Positions 43,492-52,839 are shown, numbered from the stretch's first letter. The stretch: 64,000 nt of DNA from Geobacteraceae bacterium (GCA_016720395.1 JADKKR010000008.1:124001-188000), one strand, 5' to 3'. The notes: generated from the letters alone by a model not told the origin. Numbers and translations: made by a program.

Positions 43492-45987
43492 CTATGTGTC
43501 TGATCGTTGTCTCTCCGTTTCTATCCATGCATCAATTGCAGCTGGCGGCATCGGTCGTGCGATCAGGAAGCCCTGGCCGAACTGGCAGTTCATCTCCTTA
43601 ATCTGGTTTAGCTGGTGGTCCGTCTCGACCCCCTCGGCAATTACTTCAAAATTCAGGCTCTTTGCCAGTGAAATGATCGAGGTGATGATCTCCTGGTTAT
43701 TGCCCAGTGCGGTCAGCTTGTTAATGAATGACCGGTCAATTTTCAGAGCATCGATCGGCAGGCTCTGCAGGTAACTGAGCGATGAATAGCCGGTACCGAA
43801 GTCGTCAATGTGGATGTCGACTCCCATGGCGCGGAGCCGGTTCATTGTTGTTATGGCAACTTCGAGGTGTTCCATGAGCATGCTTTCGGTGATCTCGATC
43901 GCCAGGGTGTGCGGCGCGATGCCGGTCTCTTCAAGAACCCCGGCCACGATATCGGCGAGGTTCTCATGAGAGAACTGCTTACCCGAGATGTTAATACTCA
44001 TCTTCAAGGGGGGCTCGCTTCTGATACGCAGTTGCAGCCTCTTCAGCTCGCGACACGCCTCCCGCAGGATCCATTCACCGATCTTGACGATGAGTCCGGT
44101 TTCCTCGGCCAGGGGGATGAATTCCATGGGATAGACGGTACCCCGGGATGGATGATTCCAGCGGACAAGAGCCTCGAAACCGACCAACCGATGGGTTTTG
44201 ATGTCAATAATCGGCTGATACTCCATGGTCAGCTGATTGTGGTCCAGGACGGCGTGCAGATCAGATTCGAGCTGTATCCGGTCAAGGATGCTGGCGTGCA
44301 TCCTGGTATCAAAAATCTCGGAGTAAGCGCTGCCGCGTTTCTTTGCCTCATACATGGCAATGTCGGCGTCGCGCAGAAGCTGTTCGGCACGTTCATACTG
44401 ATCTGAACCCAGTGCAATCCCGATACTGACGGCCGCGTATACCTCGTGGCCTTCTATCGAGAACGGGGTTGACAGGATGTGGTGGATCCTGTCGGCAACA
44501 TCGACGGCATCCTTCAACTCTTTGATGTCCTCAAGCAGGATGGAAAATTCGTCACCTCCGATCCGGGCAACGGTGTCACCCGGCCTGATGCACTCGGCCA
44601 GTTTAAGTCCCACGGCAACGAGAAGCCTGTCTCCGACAAGGTGTCCCAGGCTGTCGTTAACGACTTTGAAACGGTCCAGATCGAGAAAAAGGACGGCATA
44701 GAACTGACCGCTGCGGCGCATGGACGTGGTGATAACCTGCTGGAGGCGATCCATGAACAGGGAACGGTTCGGCAGATCTGTCAGGGCATCATGGAACGCG
44801 TTGTACACCAGCTGTTCTGTCGCCAGTTTTCTTGACATGATGTCGGTCTGGGACCCGGCCATTCGGTACGCCAGGCCGGAATCATTCCTGACCGCCATGC
44901 CGCGGGTTAACATCCAGAGGTATGTCCCGTCCTTGTGCATGATGCGGAACTCGTGCTCCAGATGGGGATTTCGACCACTGATATGGGCAGCGATCCGGGC
45001 TTCTATTTCAGGGCGGTCATCGGGGTGTACGCGACTGAGCCATTCCTCGGGGGTCGTGCCGATTTCCTCGTCAGCAAAGCCGAGCATCGTTTTCCAGCGG
45101 CTGGATAGGTAAATGGTGTTATTTCGTAAATCCCAGTCCCACAATCCGTCATTTGAACCCTGTGCGGCCACGGCATAGCGTTCATCACTTTCGCGAAGTG
45201 CCTCTTCAGACTTTTTACGTTCCCTGATTTCATCCTCAAGCTTTTCGTAGCCGATTTTGAGTGAACTGCTCATATCATTGAAATGCGAAGCGAGCTCGCC
45301 GAACTCGGTGCTGTCCGAGTAATCGACGGCATAGCCGAGCTTTCCCGAAGTAATCATCCGTGTGGCGTTGAGCAGGGCGTTGATCGGTCGTGTAATGGTC
45401 CTGGTCAGGTACATGGCGAGGGTGATGCCGAGAATAAGCGCCAGCAGCATCGTAGCCATAAGGATCGTGGTTACGCGCTTCACCTTCTGCATGGCATCCA
45501 TCGTTACGTTTTTAAGCTTGGCGCTCGCCAGCAGGGACATGTCTTCGGTCTTGACGAGCAGCCTGTTGCCGATGTGGGCGGCATCCAGTTTGTTTTTATT
45601 GATCTGGGCTGAATTGGCTGAGGCGGTTATGTAGTAACTCAGAGAATCCTGGTAGTCTCCGATGAGCGTTTGGATCCCCTCGATCTCTTTGGCGACTTCG
45701 GGGGTATGGTGGCATGACGTGCAGTTTCGGGCGGCCTGTTCGAGGTCTGCAACATTTTCGATGATGTAGTCGAGCTTGATGCCGAGTTCGGTATTAACCG
45801 TGTACAGGTCTGATTGAACCGTCTGGATCGATCTGAGCAGCTGCTGTCTGAGGGTTTCTATCTGATGGAGGTTGATGAGCCGGCTGAGCATGGCGTTCGT
45901 ATTTCTGACATGCATATAGGCGAAGACGGCACCCAGTGAGGAGATCAGAAATACCAGGAGAAATGAAAGAATTATTTTCCGTTTCAT
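43492..45987 (-). CDS. Membrane GGDEF-EAL receptor with periplasmic heme-c motif
   Basis: 831 aa. TM1 (about 5-25), a helical periplasmic domain with CTSCH (residues 89-93, followed by another His), TM2 (about 172-193), HAMP, PAS (about 265-390), GGDEF and EAL. The GGDEF site is intact (RIGGDEFSILL) with an RPGD I-site five residues before it; the EAL domain keeps GFEALVRW, DDFGTGYSSL and VIAEGVET, so both activities may work. CXXCH suggests covalent heme as redox or ligand sensor. The upstream gene encodes a PhnD-like binding protein (67 bases away). Confidence 0.9.
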   Translation of the reverse strand: MKRKIILSFLLVFLISSLGAVFAYMHVRNTNAMLSRLINLHQIETLRQQLLRSIQTVQSDLYTVNTELGIKLDYIIENVADLEQAARNCTSCHHTPEVAKEIEGIQTLIGDYQDSLSYYITASANSAQINKNKLDAAHIGNRLLVKTEDMSLLASAKLKNVTMDAMQKVKRVTTILMATMLLALILGITLAMYLTRTITRPINALLNATRMITSGKLGYAVDYSDSTEFGELASHFNDMSSSLKIGYEKLEDEIRERKKSEEALRESDERYAVAAQGSNDGLWDWDLRNNTIYLSSRWKTMLGFADEEIGTTPEEWLSRVHPDDRPEIEARIAAHISGRNPHLEHEFRIMHKDGTYLWMLTRGMAVRNDSGLAYRMAGSQTDIMSRKLATEQLVYNAFHDALTDLPNRSLFMDRLQQVITTSMRRSGQFYAVLFLDLDRFKVVNDSLGHLVGDRLLVAVGLKLAECIRPGDTVARIGGDEFSILLEDIKELKDAVDVADRIHHILSTPFSIEGHEVYAAVSIGIALGSDQYERAEQLLRDADIAMYEAKKRGSAYSEIFDTRMHASILDRIQLESDLHAVLDHNQLTMEYQPIIDIKTHRLVGFEALVRWNHPSRGTVYPMEFIPLAEETGLIVKIGEWILREACRELKRLQLRIRSEPPLKMSINISGKQFSHENLADIVAGVLEETGIAPHTLAIEITESMLMEHLEVAITTMNRLRAMGVDIHIDDFGTGYSSLSYLQSLPIDALKIDRSFINKLTALGNNQEIITSIISLAKSLNFEVIAEGVETDHQLNQIKEMNCQFGQGFLIARPMPPAAIDAWIETERQRSDT

Positions 45988-46054
45988 GTATCAGCCGCCA
46001 TGGCCACCGGTCTCCACTGCCGTAAAAAGGGGGACATCAATCAGGAATATCATC

Positions 46055-46954
46055 CTACTTATTTCTGTAGTCATAGGTTGTTACATCGATGCCGCTCTTT
46101 TTAGCCATCTCGAATACCGGCTGATAATCCCTGGCGGTGGTCTCGATGAACTTTAATGCGCCGAACTGCTGCAGGACGACTTTGCCGTCAGGATCGTTAT
46201 GCAGGTCCAGCAGAACCGATCTCAGCCTGTTTTTTATCGACTCATGCAGGCCGCCTCTGACGCAGAGCCCGTTGGAAGGGACATGGGGAGACTCTGCAAG
46301 GATGGTCAGTTCGTTATTGACCCGGGGGTCATGTTTTCTCTCCCGGTCATATACGCTATGCTTGGCGGCCCCCAGATCAGCCTTCCGGCTCAGTACGGCA
46401 TTGATCGCGGCGTCGTGGCTCCCGGTAAAGAATGTTTCACTGAAGAAATGGTCCGTATCCGTAATGCCGTTCTCTCTCAGGTAGGCGAGCGGGAAAAGGT
46501 ATCCGGCTGTCGTTGCCTTATCGACAAAGGCCATTTTCCTGTTTCTCATCTGTTTTACATTTGTGATCCCGCTGTCTTTTCTGGTGAATAAATATCCATG
46601 GTAGGTGGAATGGCCGTCAAGGTTCACCGGACGCACCAGCGGGACTACGCCGAGCTTCTTGATGGCCAGGGCGCCGGTAAAGGATCCGAAGAAGGCGCCG
46701 TCCATCTTTTCGGATGTGAACCGGTCAATAATATTGCCATAGCGGCTCAGGATCGTGAACTCCACCTTTACGCCGGTCTTTTTCGAAAGATACTCGCCAA
46801 GCAGCTTGAAGCGCTGTTTTTGCTTGAAGACGTTCATCTCGGGCAGGATGCCGATCAGGATCTTTTGCTGCGGTGATTGTGCTTCGGAAGGAACCGGAAA
46901 ACAGAGCGAGAAGATGATGGTGCCGAGAAAAATCAAACGTACCACAGATCTCAT
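46055..46954 (-). CDS. PhnD-like periplasmic phosphate/phosphonate-type binding protein
   Basis: 299 aa with a signal peptide (1-25). Type 2 periplasmic-binding fold (IGILPEMNVFKQKQRFKLLGEYLSKKTG start, FFGSFTGALAI, KMAFVDKATTAGYLFP). No ABC permease or ATPase gene is near; the next gene in the operon is the GGDEF/EAL receptor, so it may present a ligand to that receptor rather than feed transport. ATG 46954 is preferred over a start 13 codons upstream. Confidence 0.87.
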   Translation of the reverse strand: MRSVVRLIFLGTIIFSLCFPVPSEAQSPQQKILIGILPEMNVFKQKQRFKLLGEYLSKKTGVKVEFTILSRYGNIIDRFTSEKMDGAFFGSFTGALAIKKLGVVPLVRPVNLDGHSTYHGYLFTRKDSGITNVKQMRNRKMAFVDKATTAGYLFPLAYLRENGITDTDHFFSETFFTGSHDAAINAVLSRKADLGAAKHSVYDRERKHDPRVNNELTILAESPHVPSNGLCVRGGLHESIKNRLRSVLLDLHNDPDGKVVLQQFGALKFIETTARDYQPVFEMAKKSGIDVTTYDYRNK

Positions 46955-47203
46955 GTCGTCCCCCCTGCTATGGAATTGTCGACACCTTAACACTGATTTT
47001 ATAAATAGTAAAACAATGTTACTTAGGTTAAAAATTTACCATTTTACGGGAAGGCCATGCGATCGGACGTGAGATTCAATGGAGAAACAAACTGCCATCT
47101 CTGGAGAGTTCCTGTGGTTATTGCTCACGCTGCCTGACGGGCAGTGGGAGCAATGTGCTGCAGATACGTCAAAGGGCCGGTTTCCCGGGCCCCTGGAGCG
47201 ATC

Positions 47204-48181
47204 TTATCCGTGCAGCCCATCCTGGGCCGCGATGCTGCCGCCTCAGGTGAAGCCCGAGCCGGCGGTGCAGGAGTAGCAATGGTCACCGACCGGAATCGGT
47301 GTTCCGGGCAGCGGCAGTTCCGTCAACTGTGAAATATGCAGCCTGTGACTGCTGTGGTGAAGTCCTGCGGCCACGTTGAAATCGCAGTCGTAGAGATAAC
47401 CGTTCCAGTCGACAGAAATCAGGGTCCGGCACATCAGTCCGGGGAGGGTACAGGGGTTGAAGTTTTCGGCCAGCCTCCTCAGATACACGTCCAGGTTGCC
47501 GGACTGTTCCAGCCAGTTCCGGAATCTGCCCAGCGGCACATTCGCAAAGGTGAAAAGATTGCTGAACGCTATACCGTAGCGCCTCTTCAGGTCCTGACGA
47601 AACCTGCGCTCTGTCGGTGACTGACCGGCGGGGAGAAAGGCGCCGGCAGGATTGGCAACCAGGTTCAGTTCCAGGCCGCTCCCCGGCATTCCGTAGCCGA
47701 TCCCGTTCAGTTTTCTGAGGATATCCATGCTGGTGTCCCACGTCCCTCTTCCGCGCTGTGATTCGCTCTGCGCGGCATTGATCGCTGGGAGCGAGGCAAT
47801 GATGACTGCGCGGTGACTCCGGTACAGGTCGGGAAGAGCCTCCGATTCCGGAAGGGCCAGCGCGGTCAGATTGGTGCGGACGATCAGCCTGGAGGTAAGC
47901 GGAGCGAGCCTCTCCACCAGCATGGGAAGTTGGGGCAGCAGTTCCGGCGAGCCTCCGGTGATGTCGATCGTCGCAAAGCTGATCCGTTCTGCGCAGGCGA
48001 TCACCGCTTCCACGGTCTCCCCGGCCATCAGTTCCGTCCTGGTTGGGCCGGCCTCCAGATGACAATGGCGGCAGGCCAGGTCGCAGGCCAGGCCGACGTT
48101 GACCTGCAACGTCGAGGTCTCGTCACGTCTCAGTTCCAGGCCTTGCCCTATAAGGGTTTGCTCAAAGGCTGACAGGGTCAT
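47204..48181 (-). CDS. arsS: ArsS-like radical SAM protein, probable selenoprotein (in-frame TGA = Sec)
   Basis: Radical SAM/Cys-rich protein of the ArsS family (arsenosugar-type synthesis). CDLACRHC (C33, C37, C40) is the cluster motif; further Cys are NPCTLPGLMC, YDCDF and CYSCTAG. The family ends with CXGCTAG-x-G-x-x-C-x-G; here the last Cys position is TGA at 47243-47245, after GSGFT, and 12 more codons (GGSIAAQDGLHG) lead to TAA at 47204-47206. A hairpin at 47212-47230 fits a bacterial SECIS. Total 325 aa with Sec at 313. A conventional reading stops at 47243. ATG 48181 is preferred over a start 30 codons upstream. Confidence 0.85.
47212..47230 (-). promoter_or_regulatory. Putative SECIS element of arsS
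   Basis: In the mRNA, GCGGCCCA and TGGGCTGC pair (8 bp, one G-U) around the loop GGA, which begins 21 bases after the TGA. Bacterial SECIS elements have a short stem with G in the apical loop at about this distance. Predicted by eye; SelB binding is untested. Confidence 0.65.
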
Positions 48182-48188
48182 GTCGCTC

Positions 48189-48521
48189 TTACAGTGACAG
48201 CTTTTCGGCGATTTTGCGCATCTGCACTCCGTGTACCAGTGACGCTCCCCCCCGTATAGCGGCGACGACATGCAGGGCCTCGGTCATCTCCTCCAGATTG
48301 GAACCCTTCTCCAGGCAACCGGCAGTATAGGCATCGATGCAGTAGGGACATTGCACGGCATGGGCAACGGCAAGTGCAATCAGTGCCTTTTCACGTTCGG
48401 TCAGGGCGCCCTCGGCGAAGACCGCTCCATAGTAGCTGAAAAACTTGTCAGCCAGCCCGGGCGCATCCTTGCCGATATCGCCGAACTTGGCCAGATCGGC
48501 CGGATCGTAGTAGGTATCCAT
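48189..48521 (-). CDS. AhpD-like carboxymuconolactone decarboxylase family protein, ArsS-associated
   Basis: 110 aa with the AhpD redox motif CPYCIDAYT and a proton-relay His seven residues before it (VAHAVQCPYC). Proteins of this form are the usual neighbour of arsS and are named arsenosugar biosynthesis-associated peroxidase-like. Seven bases separate it from arsS. It probably reduces or handles a thiol/selenol intermediate, which is inference. Confidence 0.87.
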   Translation of the reverse strand: MDTYYDPADLAKFGDIGKDAPGLADKFFSYYGAVFAEGALTEREKALIALAVAHAVQCPYCIDAYTAGCLEKGSNLEEMTEALHVVAAIRGGASLVHGVQMRKIAEKLSL

Positions 48522-49199
48522 TCAGGTGTCACTCCCTTTAAATTTGTTGTACAGCGCCGGAATCAGGGCAAACAGTCCTAACAGCGCGAACGAACCCAGC
48601 ACCCGCGGGGACAGGATGCCGGAGATGGACGAGATGGTCGCCAGGCTGGCCCCGGCGTTCACAAAGACAAAGCCGCCCGGGATGATGCCGATCAGGGTGC
48701 CGAGCATGAAGGTGCGGAGAGGCAGCCGCGTCAGGCCGGCAGCCAGATTGATCAGGAAAAAGGGAAAGACCGGAACCAGGCGCAGGAAGAGCAGGTAATT
48801 CAAGCCGCGCTGCTCCAATTCCCGGTTCATTCCCTCCAGTCGGCTGCCAAAGCGTTGAAGTACAAGATCCCGCAACAGATAGCGGGTGACCAGAAAGGCC
48901 AGCGTAGCACCGATGGAAGCAGAAACCACGGCATAAACCGTACCCATCAAAGGACCGAATATCGCCCCGGCCGTCAGGGAAAGGATTGCGGCACCGGGCA
49001 GCGACAGGGCGGTCTGGAGGATGTAGAGCACCATGAAGCCGGCCACCATGGACAGCGTATGTGTTGCGTACATGTCGAGCAGGGCCTGGCGGTTGGCCTT
49101 CAGAGCTTCCAGGGTCAGGTAGCGCCCCAGGTCGAGCCGGAAGAAGAGAGCCACCGCCAGGGCAGCAATGAACAGAAGGATAATTTTCTTTGAATTCAT
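48522..49199 (-). CDS. TVP38/TMEM64 family membrane protein
   Basis: 225 aa inner-membrane protein with about six hydrophobic segments and the family core (GAIFGPLMGTVYAVVSASIGATLAFLV and FLRLVPVFPFFLIN). The family resembles DedA; substrates are unknown, with links to lipid scrambling and metal/selenium handling. It directly abuts the AhpD-like gene, with no gap, and sits beside a MerA-like oxidoreductase, a pair that often occurs together. Confidence 0.9.
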   Translation of the reverse strand: MNSKKIILLFIAALAVALFFRLDLGRYLTLEALKANRQALLDMYATHTLSMVAGFMVLYILQTALSLPGAAILSLTAGAIFGPLMGTVYAVVSASIGATLAFLVTRYLLRDLVLQRFGSRLEGMNRELEQRGLNYLLFLRLVPVFPFFLINLAAGLTRLPLRTFMLGTLIGIIPGGFVFVNAGASLATISSISGILSPRVLGSFALLGLFALIPALYNKFKGSDT

Positions 49200-49218
49200 G
49201 CAGAGTTCTTTCTTGAAG

Positions 49219-50748
49219 TTACATCGAGCTCCGCCGCCATTTCAGCCAGCCGGACAGCAGGCGTTTCACTAACGGCGTCAGGAGGGTTTTATTATACATG
49301 TCGGCGAGTTTTTTGACAACCTCGGCCTGGGTCGGATAGGGATGGATGGTCCGGGCGATCGCCCGCAATCCCAGGCCGCTGGTGATGGCCAGCGAAAACT
49401 CGCCGATCATATCACCGGCATGGCGAGCCACGATTGTGGCGCCGAGGATCCGGTCAGACCCCTTCTTCAGGTGCACGCGGGCGAAGCCGACGGTTTCTCC
49501 GTCCAGGACCGCCCGGTCAACGTCGCTTAACGGAACGGTCAGCGTCGTCACCTCGATACCTTTTTCCCGTGCGTCCTGTTCGTACATGCCCACATGGGCG
49601 ATCTCCGGGTCGGTGTACGTGCACCAGGGAACCGTCAGGGAAGACGTGCGCTGGCGACCCATAAAGAGTGCATTGGCGAGCAGGATGCGGGCCTGGGCAT
49701 CGGCGGTATGGGTGAACTTGTAGGGCGAGCAGATATCGCCAGCTGCGTAGACTGCAGGGTTGGAAGTCTGCAGGGTGTCGCTGACCATCACGCCGGATCT
49801 GTCATAGGCGATACCCGCTGCTTCCAGCCCCAGCCCTTCAAGATTGGGTGCACGCCCTGTACCGACCAGAATCGCATCCACAACCGCTTCGCTGTTCTGC
49901 CCGTCACGCTCCAGGCGGATGATCCTGTCATCACCCTGCCGTCCGACAGCCAGGATCTTCGCCCCCGTCTGCAGGTCGATGCCCTCGCGCAGGAAAGCGT
50001 CCTGCAGAATTCCGGCGGCCTCCCGGTCCTCGCGTCCCAGAATCTGCGGAGCAAGCTCCACCATGGTTACCCTGCTGCCGAAGCGGGCAAAGGCCTGCGC
50101 CATTTCACAGCCGATGGGCCCCCCGCCGATGACCGCCAGGCGTCGGGGCAGGTCGATCAGGGAGAAGACCGTCTCGTTGGTCAGATAGCCGGCCTCTTCC
50201 AGGCCGGGAATCGCTGGTGCAGCAGCCCGCGCGCCGGTGCAGACGGCGGCTTTTTTGAAATAAAGCCTGTCGCCGGCGATCTCGATACAATCCCGCCCGA
50301 CAAAGCGTCCTTCACCTATAAAAACGTCCACACCCAGTTCGTCACGGAATCGTCTGGCCGAGTCGTGACGGCTGATTTCCGCACGCAGTCGGCGCATACG
50401 TTCCATGGCTGCCGGGAAATCGAAGCCCAGATTTTCACCGCCCCGCAGGCCGAATTTTGCGGCAGTGCGGGCATCGAATACGGCCCGGGCAGCACGGATG
50501 AGTCCTTTGGAGGGGACGCAGCCGTAGTTCAGGCAGTCACCACCCAGCAGATGCCGTTCCACCAGGGCCACCCTGGCCCCCAGTCCGGCGGCCCCGGCCG
50601 CGCAGATCAAGCCTGCCGTACCGCCCCCCACCACAACCAGGTTGTAGCGTCCGGCAGGTCGGGGATTGATCCAGCCGGACGGGTGCACATTGTCAGTCAG
50701 CTCCCGATTCTCCGGCGTGTCGGGCAGTATGTTGACGGGCGGGATCAT
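49219..50748 (-). CDS. MerA-like FAD-dependent pyridine nucleotide-disulfide oxidoreductase
   Basis: 509 aa class I disulfide oxidoreductase: VVVGGGTAGLICAAGAAGLGA (FAD), the redox CLNYGCVPSK, an NAD loop (VIGGGPIGCEMAQAFARFG), ATGDIC-type AAGDICSPYKFTH, and the C-terminal dimer domain with HPYPTQAEV. It lacks the N-terminal HMA domain and the C-terminal vicinal Cys pair of mercuric reductase, so mercury reduction is unlikely. The start overlaps the msrB stop. Role in the arsS cluster: NADPH-linked reduction of an unknown partner. Confidence 0.88.
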   Translation of the reverse strand: MIPPVNILPDTPENRELTDNVHPSGWINPRPAGRYNLVVVGGGTAGLICAAGAAGLGARVALVERHLLGGDCLNYGCVPSKGLIRAARAVFDARTAAKFGLRGGENLGFDFPAAMERMRRLRAEISRHDSARRFRDELGVDVFIGEGRFVGRDCIEIAGDRLYFKKAAVCTGARAAAPAIPGLEEAGYLTNETVFSLIDLPRRLAVIGGGPIGCEMAQAFARFGSRVTMVELAPQILGREDREAAGILQDAFLREGIDLQTGAKILAVGRQGDDRIIRLERDGQNSEAVVDAILVGTGRAPNLEGLGLEAAGIAYDRSGVMVSDTLQTSNPAVYAAGDICSPYKFTHTADAQARILLANALFMGRQRTSSLTVPWCTYTDPEIAHVGMYEQDAREKGIEVTTLTVPLSDVDRAVLDGETVGFARVHLKKGSDRILGATIVARHAGDMIGEFSLAITSGLGLRAIARTIHPYPTQAEVVKKLADMYNKTLLTPLVKRLLSGWLKWRRSSM

Positions 50749-51305
50749 GGTGCCTTGATGAATTTCATGGCTGCCGAGTTCATACAGTAGCGCAGCCCGG
50801 TCGGTTTGGGCCCGTCATTGAAGACATGCCCCAGATGAGCGTCGCAGCGGCTGCAGAGTACCTCGGTACGCCGTGAGAAGAGGCTGTTGTCCTCCCGTGT
50901 GGCGATGTTCTCAGCAGCGACGGGCTGCCAGAAACTCGGCCAGCCGGTGCCGGATTCATACTTGTGTTCCGAACTGTACAGGTCGTTGCCGCAGTTGACG
51001 CACCGGTAGATGCCTTTTTCGTGGTTGTTCCATGTTTCACCGGTGAAAGCCTGTTCCGTCCCCTGTTCCCGGGTTACGTGATACTGTTCGGCAGTCAGCT
51101 GCCTACGCCATTCTTCAGGGGTTTTGATGACCTTCTCGCTCATGATGTATTCCTTCCGGTCTGCTGCATAGAGCCGTATCGGCCCTTTTGAGATAGTGGC
51201 GGTGCCTGCAGGGGTTGCCGTTGCAGCGGGCAGTGAACCGGTCTTGCTGCAGGCGGCCACAAGACCGAAAAAACAGGCCGCCAGAAAATATCTTCTCGTG
51301 AACAT
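50745..51305 (-). CDS. msrB: Methionine-R-sulfoxide reductase, lipoprotein form
   Basis: 186 aa. A lipobox (LVAAC) after a hydrophobic signal shows membrane anchoring on the periplasmic side. The MsrB domain starts near residue 55; zinc Cys pairs CVNC and CSRC, the motif GTGWPSF, and the catalytic Cys in RYCMNSAAMKF are intact. AAAGGAGG precedes ATG 51305. It reduces Met-R-sulfoxide in exported proteins; MsrA upstream handles the S form. Confidence 0.93.
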   Translation of the reverse strand: MFTRRYFLAACFFGLVAACSKTGSLPAATATPAGTATISKGPIRLYAADRKEYIMSEKVIKTPEEWRRQLTAEQYHVTREQGTEQAFTGETWNNHEKGIYRCVNCGNDLYSSEHKYESGTGWPSFWQPVAAENIATREDNSLFSRRTEVLCSRCDAHLGHVFNDGPKPTGLRYCMNSAAMKFIKAP

Positions 51306-51325
51306 GCTGTTCCTCCTTTGCGCGC

Positions 51326-51946
51326 TCAATGGCCAGCCGCGCTACCCCACAATTCATTCAGGCGACGGTCACGTCCGCAACTGCTGCGGTAATATTTATA
51401 CCTGAGCGGGTTTTTCTTGTAGTAGTGCTGATGGTACTCCTCTGCAGGGTAAAACTCGCTTGCGGCGGTTATCTCGGTAACGATCGCACCCTTGAAGGGT
51501 TTGTTCTTTTCAAGGGCGGCCCTGGATTGAAGTGCCGCCTGTTTCTGTGATTCGCCATGGAAGAAAACGGCGCTGCGGTACTGGTTACCACTATCGCAGA
51601 ACTGACGATCCTTCACCGTCGGATCGATGTTGCGCCAGAAGACGTCCAGCAGCTTGCTGTAGCTGGTCTTCGATGGGTCAAAGACGATCTGCACCACCTC
51701 GGCGTGCCCGGTGCCGCCGGCGGAGACCTCTTCATAGGTCGGGTTCCTGGTCTGGCCGCCGGAGTAACCGGCAGTCACGGAGATCACCCCCGCTAGTTTG
51801 TCGAAGGGCGCTTCCATGCACCAGAAGCAGCCGCCGGCAAAGGTGGCCTTCTCGGTGGCGGCCGATGCGGGTGTAGAGGTGGTGATGAGCAGAATCAAAA
51901 ACATGATCAGGGAGATGGCAGAAAACAGGCGTATTGTACTGCTCAT
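51326..51946 (-). CDS. msrA: Methionine-S-sulfoxide reductase, exported
   Basis: 206 aa with a signal peptide (1-30) and the MsrA core: catalytic GGCFWCMEAPF, GYSGG, DPTVKDRQFCDSGNQYRS, and the C-terminal region EEYHQHYYKKNP. A resolving-type Cys (SSC) stands near the C-terminus. It lies 20 bases upstream of msrB on the same strand; together they form a periplasmic Met-sulfoxide repair pair. Confidence 0.94.
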   Translation of the reverse strand: MSSTIRLFSAISLIMFLILLITTSTPASAATEKATFAGGCFWCMEAPFDKLAGVISVTAGYSGGQTRNPTYEEVSAGGTGHAEVVQIVFDPSKTSYSKLLDVFWRNIDPTVKDRQFCDSGNQYRSAVFFHGESQKQAALQSRAALEKNKPFKGAIVTEITAASEFYPAEEYHQHYYKKNPLRYKYYRSSCGRDRRLNELWGSAAGH

Positions 51947-52051
51947 GGCAGAACCTCTCTTTCGTCGTAGAGGGGATGCAGATCTATCAGGACTACTTTT
52001 GTCTGATTATAGCATGTTGCCAGAATATGTGGAGGAGTTAATTGCAGGCGG

Positions 52052-52091
52052 TGGAAAAAGAAACGGCAGGACCGGTAACCGGACCTGCCGT
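52052..52091 (-). terminator. Terminator of the ferritin-like gene at 52.1 kb
   Basis: On the minus strand ACGGCAGG...CCTGCCGT (8 bp, with an inner CCGG pair) is followed by TTCTTTTT. It separates the ferritin-like gene from msrA. Confidence 0.82.
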
Positions 52092-52116
52092 CTGGGAGGG
52101 ATATCTTTGACCGGTG

Positions 52117-52590
52117 TCAGTTCTCGGTCATGAAGTGCTGCTCGTACAGATCCTCCAGTGACTGGAGATGGCGACTTTCCTCTGCCAGAAGCTGCTTGAA
52201 GAGGTTGCCCATCGGTGCGCCTGCGCAGCCGTTGGCAACCGTGCCATAGTAATCGACGGCACCCTTCTCCAGATGGATGGCGTAGAGAAGTGCCTCGCGT
52301 ACGCCTGAGTCGGGCTTCAGTTCCTGTTTCTTGAACACGTAGTCCAGATGCATGGTCGGGATCGGCTGGTCCAGTGCGTCACCGCCTTCCATACGGCCGT
52401 CCAGCAGCGCCTTTTCCAGCTGGTGCTTGTGGTTAAGCTCATCGAGTGCGTTTTCGCGCAGCAGTTCCCGGGCCCCCTTGTTGGTCAACTGGCGGATGGC
52501 GGCGAGGTAGTGACGGAAACCCTCGTTCTCCATCTGGATGGCCATCTCCACAGCCGCGTCGAATGTATAGCAGACCTGATTGTCACTCAT
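52117..52590 (-). CDS. Ferritin-like diiron protein
   Basis: 157 aa four-helix bundle with ligand-type residues EMAIQMENEGFRHY, LDELNHKHQLEK, HLEKGAVDYYG and LAEESRHLQSLED. No rubredoxin domain. Similar in kind to the protein at 42447-42944, but not closely alike. The upstream DNA at 52663-52668 (GTATAC) resembles the GntR motif. Confidence 0.87.
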   Translation of the reverse strand: MSDNQVCYTFDAAVEMAIQMENEGFRHYLAAIRQLTNKGARELLRENALDELNHKHQLEKALLDGRMEGGDALDQPIPTMHLDYVFKKQELKPDSGVREALLYAIHLEKGAVDYYGTVANGCAGAPMGNLFKQLLAEESRHLQSLEDLYEQHFMTEN

Positions 52591-52839
52591 CTGATCTTCT
52601 CCCCTCTATCTCTCTGTCCTGATATCCGATGATACATGCAGGTCGACACTTTAGCGCAAATTGTATACGGATTCAATACCTGATTACCCATATCCGCCTG
52701 CTGAAGTGCATAAAAGGCCTTCCGGGATGACGTGCCGCTTGTTATCCGCGGTGTGACTGATATACTGTCTGCCGTATTCATTCGAGAAAGGTGCATCCAT
52801 GGAAAGAACGCTTCGGGTATACATTCAGGGAAGCCGGAC

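Noticed and set aside
47079..47276. 65-codon plus-strand frame after the arsS locus
   Set aside because: It is antisense to the arsS 3' end and SECIS, has no family features and no supporting context.
49219..50748. Mercuric reductase (merA) identity
   Set aside because: Lacks the C-terminal vicinal Cys pair and HMA domain; no mer genes nearby.
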